Notes: a model not told the origin generated them from the letters alone. DNA of 7,020 nucleotides from Phormidesmis priestleyi (GCA_003242115.1 QBMP01000199.1:1-7020); one strand, 5' to 3'; positions 1 to 6,502 are shown, counted from the first letter of the stretch. Translations and numbers: made by a program.

Positions 1-590
1 GCTCAGCCCGCTTTTGCCTGTTTTTAGAGACGCTGAGCGGGATAGAGGGTCTGATTCCCGATCCGTACTTTGAGGGTAGTGGCGCTCATGCGCTTGCTAG
101 CGGCCACCAGATGGCAATGCCTGCTAGCGCTGACTGGCATCCTCGGCTCAAGCTCAATCGGCGGCTAGGACTGCTGGTGTATCTAAATCCGGATTGGAAC
201 GAGCAGTGGGGCGGGGCGTTAGAGCTGTGGGACAGCGGCAGTTTGGATCAGCGGGCGACCATTGCCCCAAGCTTTAATAAAACGGTGATTTTTTCGACGG
301 ATGAGCGGGCTCAGTATGGCCATCCGAGTCCTTTGGCTTGCCCAGAGGAAGTGATGGCGCGATCGCTACATCTTTACTATTACAGCAGCGGACGTCCAAT
401 GGCGGCTTATGCCCCGACGCCTCAGATGCAGCCAGTTAGTGCGCCTTATCTGGAGACGTTTGAGCCACCGCTGCGATCGCGCCGTAAAAGCAGCCTATCG
501 CCTAAGTCTGTAGCCAAGTCCTTGCAAAAATCGATGCCCAAAGCCTTGATCAATCTGTATCGGGCCGGGAAGCGATCGCTCAGGGGCTAG
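1..590 (+). CDS. 2OG-Fe(II) oxygenase-like protein, 5'-truncated, probable pseudoenzyme
   Basis: The reading frame is open from base 3, so the gene starts before the window; the ATG at 111 is internal, because family-like sequence (GIEGLIPDPYFEG) lies upstream of it. The segments WHPRLKLNRRLG, YLNPDW, WGGALELWD and the final SLHLYYY match prolyl-hydroxylase/Tpa1-like 2-oxoglutarate oxygenases that often sit in polysaccharide clusters. In the family as I recall it, the iron ligands lie in a segment like VHADFNWHP. Here the gap-free equivalent reads MPASADWHP, so both His and Asp of the HxD motif are replaced (Pro, Ser). The distal YHGHP segment is YGHP, and the Arg expected about 12 residues later is Ala, with an Arg one position on. 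The fold is probably kept but catalysis is doubtful. The last 40 or so residues form a Ser/Lys/Arg-rich tail. The next gene lies about 100 bases downstream on the same strand. The family call is fairly sure; the substrate is unknown. Confidence 0.75.
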   Translation, partial: SARFCLFLETLSGIEGLIPDPYFEGSGAHALASGHQMAMPASADWHPRLKLNRRLGLLVYLNPDWNEQWGGALELWDSGSLDQRATIAPSFNKTVIFSTDERAQYGHPSPLACPEEVMARSLHLYYYSSGRPMAAYAPTPQMQPVSAPYLETFEPPLRSRRKSSLSPKSVAKSLQKSMPKALINLYRAGKRSLRG

Positions 591-674
591 GCAAAAAATG
601 TAGGACAAAAAACAGGGGTGCGATCGCTGTTAGACTAAATCACCTTTGCCTTTGAGCCGATGTGCTAGCGGGCT

Positions 675-683
675 TGCTATAAA
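675..683 (+). promoter_or_regulatory. Possible extended -10 promoter element before the glycosyltransferase gene
   Basis: TGCTATAAA fits an extended -10 (TGn followed by TATAAA). It ends only 9 bases before the ATG at 693, so a transcript from it would have almost no leader. No Shine-Dalgarno sequence is visible before that ATG, which is compatible with this. There is no well-spaced -35; TTGAGC at 652-657 is 20 bases away. This is a weak inference from sequence only, and the gene may simply be read through from upstream. Confidence 0.2.
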
Positions 684-692
684 AAATTGCCT

Positions 693-1895
693 ATGAAAAA
701 AATCGCCATTGTGCATGAGTGGCTAACTGCTCATGCAGGCTCTGAAAAAGTCGTGGAGCAAATGCTTCAGGTATATCCTCACGCGGATCTTTACAGTCTG
801 GTTGATTTTCTGCCTGAGTCTCTGCGCTATTTTATACAGCACAAGCCAGTGACGACCTCTTTTATTCAAACCCTACCGTTTGCTAAGCAGTACTTTCGTA
901 ATTACTTGCCGCTGATGCCGCTAGCCATCGAACAGTTTGACCTCACTGGATATGATCTGATTATTTCCAGCAGTCATGCGGTTGCCAAAGGCGTACGGAC
1001 GCGGCCCGACCAGCTCCATATCAGCTATGTGCATACTCCCATGCGCTACGCCTGGGAATTTCAGACCCAGTACTTACAGCAAGCTGGACTGACGCGCGGA
1101 CTTAAAAGCGCGATCGCTCGTCTGAGCTTGCACTATTTGCGGCTATGGGACTTTGCCAGTGCGCATCGAGTAGATCGCTATGTGGCAAATTCCCACTACG
1201 TAGCGCGCCGCATTGAAAAAACCTACCGCCAACCGGCAGATGTGATTTACCCCCCAGTTGATACGGAACGGTTTCGAGCCGATGGTGCACGATCTGATTT
1301 TTATTTAGTGGTGTCGCGATTTGTGCCGTATAAGCGGGTAGATTTAGCCGTGGCGGCCTTTAACGAACTGAACCTACCGCTTGTGGTCATTGGCGACGGC
1401 AACAGCCGTAAAGATCTGATGCAAATGGCTAAGCCCAATATTCGCTTTTTGGGTCAGCAGCCCGATAGCGTCGTGACCGATTATATGCAGCGCTGCCGGG
1501 GCTTTATTTTTCCGCCGGAAGAAGACTTTGGCATTACCCCTATTGAAGCTCAAGCCGCAGGCGCACCCGTGATTGCCTACGCTAAAGGCGGTCAGAGCGA
1601 AACCGTGATACATCAGCGCACGGGGTTGCTTTTTGAGCATCAGACAGTTGATAGTCTGGTACAGTCTGTCAAACAGATGGAGGCGAGTGTGGATCAATTT
1701 GAAGCGAGTCAGTTAAGGATGCAAGCTGACATCTTTTCGATTGTGCGGTTTCAATCGCAGTTCAAAAGCTACGTTGAAAATGCTTGGGCACAGTTTCAGG
1801 GAAAGCTATCTCCAAACAAACCAGATACTAGCCCAGATATTGGCCCAGATATTGGCTCAGATACGGGACAAGACAAGCGCTTGCCAACTGACTAG
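693..1895 (+). CDS. GT4-family glycosyltransferase (GT-B fold), surface polysaccharide synthesis
   Basis: This 400-residue protein is a retaining glycosyltransferase expected to move a sugar from a nucleotide donor onto a lipid-linked acceptor at the inner face of the membrane. The N-terminal Rossmann half begins MKKIAIVHEWLTAHAGSEKV, with a Gly-Ser acceptor-loop motif, and includes SYVHTPMRYAWEF near residues 111-123. A linker YVANSHYVARRI is followed by the donor half (YLVVSRFVPYKRVDLAV, VVIGDG). The GT4 EX7E motif is at about Glu277 and Glu285 (EDFGITPIE), followed by GAPVIAY and GG..ETV. It resembles WbaZ-like mannosyltransferases, but the sugar cannot be assigned. I chose ATG 693 over the in-frame TTG at 687 because the family N-terminus starts at MKK. 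The C-terminus ends in a repetitive PD-rich tail outside the fold. The next gene starts 43 bases downstream. Confidence 0.88.
   Translation: MKKIAIVHEWLTAHAGSEKVVEQMLQVYPHADLYSLVDFLPESLRYFIQHKPVTTSFIQTLPFAKQYFRNYLPLMPLAIEQFDLTGYDLIISSSHAVAKGVRTRPDQLHISYVHTPMRYAWEFQTQYLQQAGLTRGLKSAIARLSLHYLRLWDFASAHRVDRYVANSHYVARRIEKTYRQPADVIYPPVDTERFRADGARSDFYLVVSRFVPYKRVDLAVAAFNELNLPLVVIGDGNSRKDLMQMAKPNIRFLGQQPDSVVTDYMQRCRGFIFPPEEDFGITPIEAQAAGAPVIAYAKGGQSETVIHQRTGLLFEHQTVDSLVQSVKQMEASVDQFEASQLRMQADIFSIVRFQSQFKSYVENAWAQFQGKLSPNKPDTSPDIGPDIGSDTGQDKRLPTD
1821..1868 (+). repeat. 12-bp in-frame tandem repeat, four copies, in the glycosyltransferase tail
   Basis: Units are CCAGATACTAGC, CCAGATATTGGC (twice, identical) and TCAGATACGGGA. 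They encode PDTS, PDIG, PDIG and SDTG. The two identical central copies suggest recent slippage. The repeat lies after the last structured part of the enzyme, so copy-number change would probably be tolerated. Confidence 0.85.
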
Positions 1896-1938
1896 CAACT
1901 AGAACTGGGATTCACTGACAGAAATCAAGACAGGTGCT

Positions 1939-3399
1939 GTGACCATTCATCCATCCTCAGCGCTAACCAGTGCGCTTTCTCCTAGCCTCAAACGGGCAAT
2001 CTCTCAGGTGTCCACTCGTCCTTGGCTGATGCTGGCGGCGCTGGTGAGCAGCGATTTTTTGTGCTTGATATTAGCAGGTACTGTCAGCGTTTGGCTGCGA
2101 CTGGTGTTCGATGGCAGCTTTCACCCGTCTTTGTATTGGCGGCTATGGCCAATAGCTATCGTGTTTGTACTGGCCTACGCTCTGGCCAATCTATATCCGG
2201 CAACCGCGATGAGCCCGGTAGAGGAATTACGCCATTTGACGCTGACTACTACGCTGCTCTACCTGCTGTTGGGATCTTCGATTTTTTTATTTCGTGGGGT
2301 GGCCCTTTATTCTAGGGCGGCTTTTTTGATGGCTTGGCTGCTCTCGCTGGTTTTTGTCTTGTTGGGCCGCTATAGCCTGCGGGCGCTGTGTGCGCGATCG
2401 CCTTGGTGGGGCTATCCGGCGCTGATTATGGGAGCCGGTAAAACTGGAGAAATGGTGGTTCGCACATTACAGCATCAGCCTAGCTTAGGGCTAAAGCCAG
2501 TGGCTTTTCTGGACGATGATCCCAACAAGCGCAGTGCCATTGCCGGTGTTCCGGTTGTGGGTACTTTGTCGATGGGGCCAGCGCTGGCGCGAGAATTCAA
2601 CATTCCCTATGTCATTGTGGCGATGCCGGGGGTAGCTCCCTACCGGCTGTCACAGACGCTGGAACGCTACGGTCAAGCCTTCCCCCATGTGATGATTATT
2701 CCTGATTTATTTGGGATGGCTAGCCTGTGGGTAGATGCTAAAGATTTAGGCGGGGTGCTGGGCTTAGAAGTTCGTCAGCAGCTGCTCTTGCCGGGGCCTC
2801 GGCTGCTCAAAGCGATTTTGGACAAAGGGTTAGTGGTTTTGATTGGGCTATTGTCTTTGCCGCTGATTGTTGTAATTAGTGCGCTGTTGGTTTGGGACGG
2901 GCCAATTTTTTATAGTCAGGCGCGGATTGGGCGCAATGGAAAAATGTTTAGGGTGTGGAAGTTTCGCTCGATGGTGGTCAATGCCGACAGCGTATTGGCG
3001 GTGTATTTGGCTCAGCATTCCGATCTGCGGTGCTGTTTGGAAAAAGATCACAAGCTCAAAAATGATCCTAGAATAACTTTGCTCGGACGTTTTTTGCGCA
3101 AGACGAGTTTAGATGAATTACCACAGCTCTGGAATGTGCTGCGAGGCGAGATGAGTATGGTCGGGCCAAGGCCGATTGTGCGTGAGGAGGTGTGGCACTA
3201 CGCCGATAAGTTTGGGCTGTATTTGCAGGTTTTGCCGGGAATAACGGGGCTATGGCAGGTGTCGGGGCGCAATCATGTGAGCTATGAAGAACGAGTAAAT
3301 TTTGATGCTTATTACGTCAGGAACTGGTCGGTGTGGCTGGATGTCTATATTTTGATTAGAACCATTAAAGTTGTTTTGATAGGAGATGGGGCTTACTAA
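1939..3399 (+). CDS. Polyprenyl glycosylphosphotransferase (WbaP-type initiating sugar-phosphate transferase)
   Basis: This 486-residue membrane protein should transfer a hexose-1-phosphate from a UDP-sugar to undecaprenyl phosphate, the first step in building a lipid-linked repeat unit. Four hydrophobic segments lie at about residues 31-53, 70-88, 102-120 and 126-144. A CoA-binding/Rossmann-like domain follows (LIMGAGKTGE at 162-171, FLDDDP at 190-195), then a hydrophobic hairpin at about 297-318. The C-terminal bacterial sugar transferase domain has FYSQARIGRNGK.F.VWKFRSM, NDPRIT..GRFLRKTSLDELPQ with the catalytic Asp-Glu pair at 392-393, MVGPRP at 407-412 and LPGITGLWQVSGR. Length and domain order are typical of WbaP/RfbP proteins. 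The start is a GTG with a weak AGG four bases upstream; no better start lies before the first membrane segment. The donor sugar is not readable from sequence. Confidence 0.93.
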   Translation: MTIHPSSALTSALSPSLKRAISQVSTRPWLMLAALVSSDFLCLILAGTVSVWLRLVFDGSFHPSLYWRLWPIAIVFVLAYALANLYPATAMSPVEELRHLTLTTTLLYLLLGSSIFLFRGVALYSRAAFLMAWLLSLVFVLLGRYSLRALCARSPWWGYPALIMGAGKTGEMVVRTLQHQPSLGLKPVAFLDDDPNKRSAIAGVPVVGTLSMGPALAREFNIPYVIVAMPGVAPYRLSQTLERYGQAFPHVMIIPDLFGMASLWVDAKDLGGVLGLEVRQQLLLPGPRLLKAILDKGLVVLIGLLSLPLIVVISALLVWDGPIFYSQARIGRNGKMFRVWKFRSMVVNADSVLAVYLAQHSDLRCCLEKDHKLKNDPRITLLGRFLRKTSLDELPQLWNVLRGEMSMVGPRPIVREEVWHYADKFGLYLQVLPGITGLWQVSGRNHVSYEERVNFDAYYVRNWSVWLDVYILIRTIKVVLIGDGAY

Positions 3400-3471
3400 C
3401 GGTAATATCTGCTTTAGCGTCAAGGGCCAAAGATTGGTCTATTGATGGGTTGAACGGCAGATTTAAAGCGT

Positions 3472-3475
3472 GAGG
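3472..3475 (+). promoter_or_regulatory. Ribosome binding site supporting a TTG start
   Basis: GAGG lies 8 bases before the TTG at 3484. In this frame the sequence is open only from 3454 (stop TGA at 3451) and offers no ATG, GTG or TTG before 3484. The site therefore favours TTG 3484 as the true start of the polymerase/ligase gene. Confidence 0.5.
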
Positions 3476-3483
3476 TACGTGAG

Positions 3484-4809
3484 TTGGGTCAAGGAGAATT
3501 TAGGGCTACTGCCCACCGCTATGGGCCTCTGCAAGAGCAGCTGTGGTTGATTGGGCTAATGGCTTTGCCCTATACAAGCTACGCAGGATTGGCTGTGATG
3601 GCTAGCTTATATGTCATGGCACTGGTGCAGCGGGGCGATCGCATTATTAAACTGTGCGAACAGCGGGGATTTAGCTGGCTAACGGCGGGATTAGTGATCA
3701 GCGCTAGCTTTGGGTTAAATCGGGGTGAGGCTTTTTTGCAGCTCACTAATTTTTTGCCTTTCTTCTTGTTATTTGGGGTGCTGGCGACGGTGCCTGCCCT
3801 GGCAGTGCGGCCTTTTGCTCAGTTAGAAACGCTGGCTCGGGGGCTGTTGATCGCCTCAGTGCCGATGACGGTGTGGGCTGTTGCTGAATTTATCTTTAAG
3901 TTCGAGGCAATCGCTCCTCGCATTCAAGCTTTGCCCTTGCCAAATTGGCTGCTCACCCGACTCTATGAACCTGACTTTGGCCATAGAGCCCGCAGCGTTT
4001 TTGGCCATCCGAATGCGCTTAGTGCTTATTTGGTGATCATCTTAGGCTTGGGGTTGGGCTTGATCCTTAAGAGCTTGGCACAGCAGTCAGTTGAGACATC
4101 GCTGAAGCAAACGGTAAGGTCGCAGCGATTGATCGAAGCGGTTGCCGTGGCCCTGTGTTTGGCTGCGATTTTTTGTACGGGCTCTCGCAATGGGGTGCTG
4201 ATTGCGGGAGTGCTAGTTGCGATCGCGCTGTACGCTGCGCGGCGGCACTACTGGGTAATGCTGTCGGGGTTGGTCGGCCTTGGGGCGATTGTAGCGGCTG
4301 TCGTGAGCTTAGGAATTGGAGGGCGACAGATCTCACTCGCTCTAGTAACTCAAGATCCTCGCATTGGTGCCTGGCAGCTAGCTATAGCCATGATTCAACA
4401 GCGGCCCTGGCTAGGCTGGGGCTTTTCTGGACTGCGATCGCTCTATATTCCAGACAGCATTCCGGGCTACAGCAGCATTGCTCACGCTCACAATGTCTGG
4501 CTATTTTTGGCTTCAGAAACAGGCATTCCCGTGATGATGGGCTTTTGCGCTGTCATTGGCTCTATTTACTACGGAGCTATCAAGACCCTTCTCAAAGGCT
4601 CTCCGAAAGATGGATCGTCAGATGGATTATCAATAGACAGCCAAGCGATTCTGCTCGGCTATCTATTAGCTTTTACGAGCTGCTTATTATTTGGCCTATT
4701 CGATGTGGTGCTTTTTGACGCTAGGCTAAATGTCCTAACTTGGGGACTTTTAGCTGGTCTTTACGTCATGAGCCACCGCAAAGCGCTCAAACCGCCCACC
4801 AAATTTTAA
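3484..4809 (+). CDS. O-antigen ligase/polymerase family membrane protein (Wzy/WaaL-like)
   Basis: This 441-residue, strongly hydrophobic protein has roughly 10-11 predicted membrane spans. It has the landmarks of the Wzy_C/O-antigen ligase family. FGHPNALSAYL is at about 173-183. CTGSRNGVLIAGVLVAI at about 231-247 matches the family TGSR motif. A large outer loop has RPWLGWGFSGLRSLY (307-321) and the signature AHAHNVWLFLASETGIP (333-349), whose His residues are thought to act in glycan transfer. It would polymerise lipid-linked repeat units or transfer a glycan to an acceptor on the outer face of the membrane; sequence alone does not separate the two. Lying 84 bases after the initiating transferase, it completes a small polysaccharide set. 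A cytoplasmic linker near residue 375 carries a DGSS/DGLS duplication. The start is TTG. The gene ends 7 bases from the converging petL. Confidence 0.87.
   Translation: MGQGEFRATAHRYGPLQEQLWLIGLMALPYTSYAGLAVMASLYVMALVQRGDRIIKLCEQRGFSWLTAGLVISASFGLNRGEAFLQLTNFLPFFLLFGVLATVPALAVRPFAQLETLARGLLIASVPMTVWAVAEFIFKFEAIAPRIQALPLPNWLLTRLYEPDFGHRARSVFGHPNALSAYLVIILGLGLGLILKSLAQQSVETSLKQTVRSQRLIEAVAVALCLAAIFCTGSRNGVLIAGVLVAIALYAARRHYWVMLSGLVGLGAIVAAVVSLGIGGRQISLALVTQDPRIGAWQLAIAMIQQRPWLGWGFSGLRSLYIPDSIPGYSSIAHAHNVWLFLASETGIPVMMGFCAVIGSIYYGAIKTLLKGSPKDGSSDGLSIDSQAILLGYLLAFTSCLLFGLFDVVLFDARLNVLTWGLLAGLYVMSHRKALKPPTKF
4609..4632 (+). repeat. 12-bp in-frame duplication in the polymerase/ligase gene
   Basis: GATGGATCGTCA is followed directly by GATGGATTATCA, with 10 of 12 bases identical, encoding DGSS and DGLS. 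It falls in a hydrophilic loop between membrane spans. It has the same unit length as the repeats in two other genes of this window. Confidence 0.6.
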
Positions 4810-4810
4810 A

Positions 4811-4829
4811 TGATCTTTAGATGATCTTT
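4811..4829 (+). repeat. Short direct repeat between converging genes
   Basis: TGATCTTT occurs at 4811-4818 and again at 4822-4829, an 11-base period. The second copy encodes the last residues of petL (Lys-Ile-Ile) on the minus strand. No clear terminator hairpin was found here. Confidence 0.5.
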
Positions 4830-4912
4830 GCGGATCTGAGGCCAAAGTAAAGACCCATCCCGACTCCAAACAAAGCCGCTAGCCAAGCTACATAAATTAC
4901 TGCGCCGCCCAT
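4817..4912 (-). CDS. petL: Cytochrome b6f complex subunit PetL (31 aa)
   Basis: A 31-codon minus-strand gene starts at ATG 4912 and stops with TAA at 4817. The product is one hydrophobic span with a short basic end: it begins [16 protein letters not shown] and ends GLRSAKII. This lines up without gaps with the cyanobacterial PetL pattern as I remember it (GAV.Y....AL.FG...G...F...S.K.I, 31-32 residues). PetL is a single-helix subunit at the edge of the thylakoid cytochrome b6f dimer and helps stabilise the complex during electron transfer between the photosystems. A strong Shine-Dalgarno (AGGAG) sits 6 bases before the ATG. The gene is read alone: it converges with the polysaccharide polymerase gene (7-base gap) and diverges from aroB (72-base gap). 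It is not functionally linked to either neighbour. Other single-span photosynthetic subunits (PetM, PetN, PetG, Psb proteins) fit less well. Confidence 0.85.
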   Translation of the reverse strand: MGGAVIYVAWLAALFGVGMGLYFGLRSAKII

Positions 4913-4918
4913 AATTAT

Positions 4919-4923
4919 CTCCT
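4919..4923 (-). promoter_or_regulatory. Shine-Dalgarno of petL
   Basis: On the minus strand AGGAG lies 6 bases before the ATG at 4912. It is the best ribosome binding site in the window and a main argument that this 31-codon frame is a gene. A loose promoter (TTGTGC, 17 bases, TAAAAC) can be drawn upstream on the same strand but is weak. Confidence 0.7.
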
Positions 4924-4984
4924 AAACTTAGGTTTTAAATCCTTCTCTATTGAAGCACAAACCCCTACCCTGCTTTTAATTCTT

Positions 4985-6139
4985 ATGAAAGCTACGATTC
5001 GCGTCAACATTCCTCAAACCCCCTATGACGTTCGCATTGCTCCGGGCGGACTAGATTATTTAGGCGCTTGGCTCTCGGCAGGCAGTAGCCCTTTAGTTAA
5101 ACCCAACCAAAAAGTGCTAGTTGTCTCGAATCCGGTGGTGTTTGATTTGTATGGTGAGCGGGCTATAGCTTCTTTGCGTCAAGCAGGCTACGAGGTTTGT
5201 GACTGCATTTTGCCCGCTGGTGAGCCGCACAAAACCCTGGCCTCTATTGAAAAAATTCATGATGTTGCCTACAAAAACCGCCTAGAGCGCAGCTCCGCGA
5301 TGGTGGCTTTGGGTGGCGGCGTGATTGGTGATATGACTGGCTTTGCAGCGGCGACCTGGCTACGGGGGATTGCGGTGGTGCAGGTGCCGACCTCTCTGCT
5401 GGCGATGGTCGATGCCTCTATGGGCGGTAAAACTGGGGTGAACCATCCTAAGGGCAAAAACCTGATTGGTGCATTTCATCAGCCCCGGCTAGTGCTGATT
5501 GATCCGCAGGTGCTTGAAACGCTTCCAGTCAGGGAGTTTAGAGCAGGCGTTGCCGAAGTTATTAAGTATGGTGTTATTTGGGATTTGCCGCTGTTTGAAA
5601 CCCTAGAAGCCGCTGATCGCTTAGATGACTTTACGTGCGTTAGCGATCAGCTTTTGCAGGCGATGCTAGTGCACTCCTGTCAGGCCAAGGCCGATGTCGT
5701 CAGTCAAGACGTGCAAGAATCGGGCATTCGCGCCATCCTCAACTACGGTCATACGGTGGGCCATGCGGTAGAAAGCCTGACGGGCTATAGCCAAATCAAT
5801 CACGGTGAAGCCGTAGCGATTGGTATGGTCGCGGCAGCCAAAATTGCTGAAATGCTCTCTCAACCGCTCTCTCAACCGCTTTCTCAACCGCTGAGCCAAT
5901 GGGACGCTACTGCGACCCAACGACAGCAGCAATTGCTCGAAAAAGCTCAGCTACCCAGAACACTGCCCGCAGGCATTAAGATTGACGATATTTTAATGGC
6001 GCTCAAAAGCGATAAAAAGGTGCAATCAGGCAAAGTCCGCTTTGTGCTGCCAAAGTCAATTGGCGAAGCTTTTGTGACTGACCAAGTAACGGACGAAATG
6101 GTTAGCAGCACGTTGGAAGAATTAATCTCAAAAAATTAA
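4985..6139 (+). CDS. aroB: 3-dehydroquinate synthase
   Basis: This 384-residue cytosolic enzyme converts DAHP to 3-dehydroquinate, the second step of the shikimate pathway to aromatic amino acids and, in cyanobacteria, quinones and tocopherols. The NAD-binding part has [10 protein letters not shown] (76-85) and [20 protein letters not shown] (110-129). [20 protein letters not shown] (135-154) and [11 protein letters not shown] follow. The metal ligands expected for the family are present: Glu191 in [10 protein letters not shown], His256 in NYGHTVGH and His273 in [14 protein letters not shown] and the C-terminal helix are also present, so it should be active. It is somewhat longer than the usual 360 or so residues, partly because of a repeated SQPL insertion at about 292-305. 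The start is ATG 4985, with no clear Shine-Dalgarno. It diverges from petL. Confidence 0.97.
   Translation: MKATIRVNIPQTPYDVRIAPGGLDYLGAWLSAGSSPLVKPNQKVLVVSNPVVFDLYGERAIASLRQAGYEVCDCILPAGEPHKTLASIEKIHDVAYKNRLERSSAMVALGGGVIGDMTGFAAATWLRGIAVVQVPTSLLAMVDASMGGKTGVNHPKGKNLIGAFHQPRLVLIDPQVLETLPVREFRAGVAEVIKYGVIWDLPLFETLEAADRLDDFTCVSDQLLQAMLVHSCQAKADVVSQDVQESGIRAILNYGHTVGHAVESLTGYSQINHGEAVAIGMVAAAKIAEMLSQPLSQPLSQPLSQWDATATQRQQQLLEKAQLPRTLPAGIKIDDILMALKSDKKVQSGKVRFVLPKSIGEAFVTDQVTDEMVSSTLEELISKN
5857..5892 (+). repeat. 12-bp in-frame tandem repeat, three copies, inside aroB
   Basis: CTCTCAACCGCT occurs twice, followed by TTCTCAACCGCT, giving repeated SQPL residues. The insertion lies in the C-terminal helical domain, after the HGEAVAIGM helix and before the [16 protein letters not shown] helix, probably in a surface loop away from the metal site. 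The near identity of the copies points to recent slippage. Confidence 0.85.
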
Positions 6140-6385
6140 CCGTTTAGACGTGAGCCAGAATACGGCTCTAACGCCTACATAGCGCAAAGCTCCCCGCTCA
6201 AAGCCGCCCTGATGAAAGCGATTGTGTTGATCACCTATGGGCGATCGCTAGGCAAATTAGAGCCGCGCTACAACAACTTGTTTTACGTCATTAAAAAAGC
6301 AGATCGCGCGATCGCAGCGAACCCTGAAACAGCCTCTGAAACAAACGCTACCGTTGGCGACGTCAAAGAAGCCCTAAGCATCTGA
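6140..6385 (+). other. Unassigned small open frame after aroB (possible small gene or gene remnant)
   Basis: Directly after the aroB stop, in the same frame, 81 codons are free of stops until TGA at 6383-6385. The only conventional start is ATG 6212, giving a 57-residue product that begins MKAIVLITYGRSLGKLEPRY and ends VGDVKEALSI. There is no Shine-Dalgarno in front of it. The residues before this ATG (REPEYGSNAYIAQSSPLKAAL) also look protein-like, so the frame may be the 3' part of a gene that lost its start. The opposite strand is full of stops here. Two HIP1 sites (6241, 6308) lie within it. I do not recognise the family. It has no membrane span, a basic middle (VIKKADRAIAANP) and a polar Thr/Glu-rich stretch near the end. 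It could be a real small cyanobacterial protein, a decayed gene, or chance. Confidence 0.4.
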
Positions 6386-6420
6386 CACCATTGGCCTTTG
6401 CGGTAAACAAGCCTGCTCTT

Positions 6421-6448
6421 GCAATCCCTCAATGGCAATCCCTCAATT
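6421..6448 (+). repeat. 14-bp tandem direct repeat in the aroB-cyclase spacer
   Basis: GCAATCCCTCAATG (6421-6434) is followed directly by GCAATCCCTCAATT (6435-6448), differing only in the last base. It is too short and too few in copies for CRISPR. The second copy also forms the left arm of the hairpin described next. Confidence 0.7.
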
Positions 6449-6502
6449 GGGTACTAATCGCTGTTTAAGCCACTGCTTAATCAATCGGCCAATCAAGGGA
6501 TT
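6437..6502 (+). repeat. Nested inverted repeat (possible RNA hairpin) upstream of the lycopene cyclase
   Basis: AATCCCTCAATTGG (6437-6450) pairs with CCAATCAAGGGATT (6489-6502) at 12 of 14 positions. Inside it a perfect 6-base hairpin, TTAAGC-CACT-GCTTAA, lies at 6465-6480. A further inverted pair follows: GTAAGC at 6505-6510 and GCTTAC at 6534-6539. There is no T-run right after the large hairpin, so it is not a classic terminator. It could be a structured leader, a DNA-binding site or a decayed small repeat element. Confidence 0.5.

Larger units (their letters stand above)
359..6315 (+). repeat. HIP1 octamer palindromes (GCGATCGC), 11 scattered copies
   Basis: Exact copies start at 359, 473, 572, 620, 1110, 2394, 3635, 4219, 4434, 6241 and 6308. 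HIP1 is the hallmark over-represented palindrome of many cyanobacterial genomes. Four copies fall within 270 bases at the end of the oxygenase-like gene, while none lies between 4442 and 6240, which covers petL and all of aroB. The span given covers the first to the last site; it is not one continuous element. Confidence 0.9.

Noticed and set aside
111..590. ATG at 111 as the start of the first gene
   Set aside because: The frame is open back to base 3, and the upstream residues (GIEGLIPDPYFEG) match the family, so the gene begins outside the window.
664..681. TAGC/GCTA hairpin before the glycosyltransferase as a terminator
   Set aside because: The stem is only four base pairs and there is no T-run after it.
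687..692. TTG at 687 as the start of the glycosyltransferase
   Set aside because: It adds only Met-Pro before the ATG at 693, where the typical family N-terminus MKKIAIVHEW begins.
1102..1697. Minus-strand open frames inside the glycosyltransferase gene
   Set aside because: They overlap a well-supported gene, have no family-like sequence and no ribosome binding sites; the same holds for alternative frames inside the WbaP-type, polymerase and aroB genes.
4950..4980. aroB promoter TTGAAG ... TTTAAT
   Set aside because: The spacing is 19 bases and the predicted transcription start would fall at or inside the aroB ATG; it is too weak to annotate.
6150..6182. Possible GTG start at 6150 after aroB
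   Set aside because: It reads only ten codons before TAG and has no ribosome binding site. It could matter only if a frameshift joined it to the open frame 6140-6385, for which there is no direct evidence.
6421..6448. Direct repeat as a CRISPR array
   Set aside because: There are only two 14-bp units with no spacer between them and no cas genes in the window.
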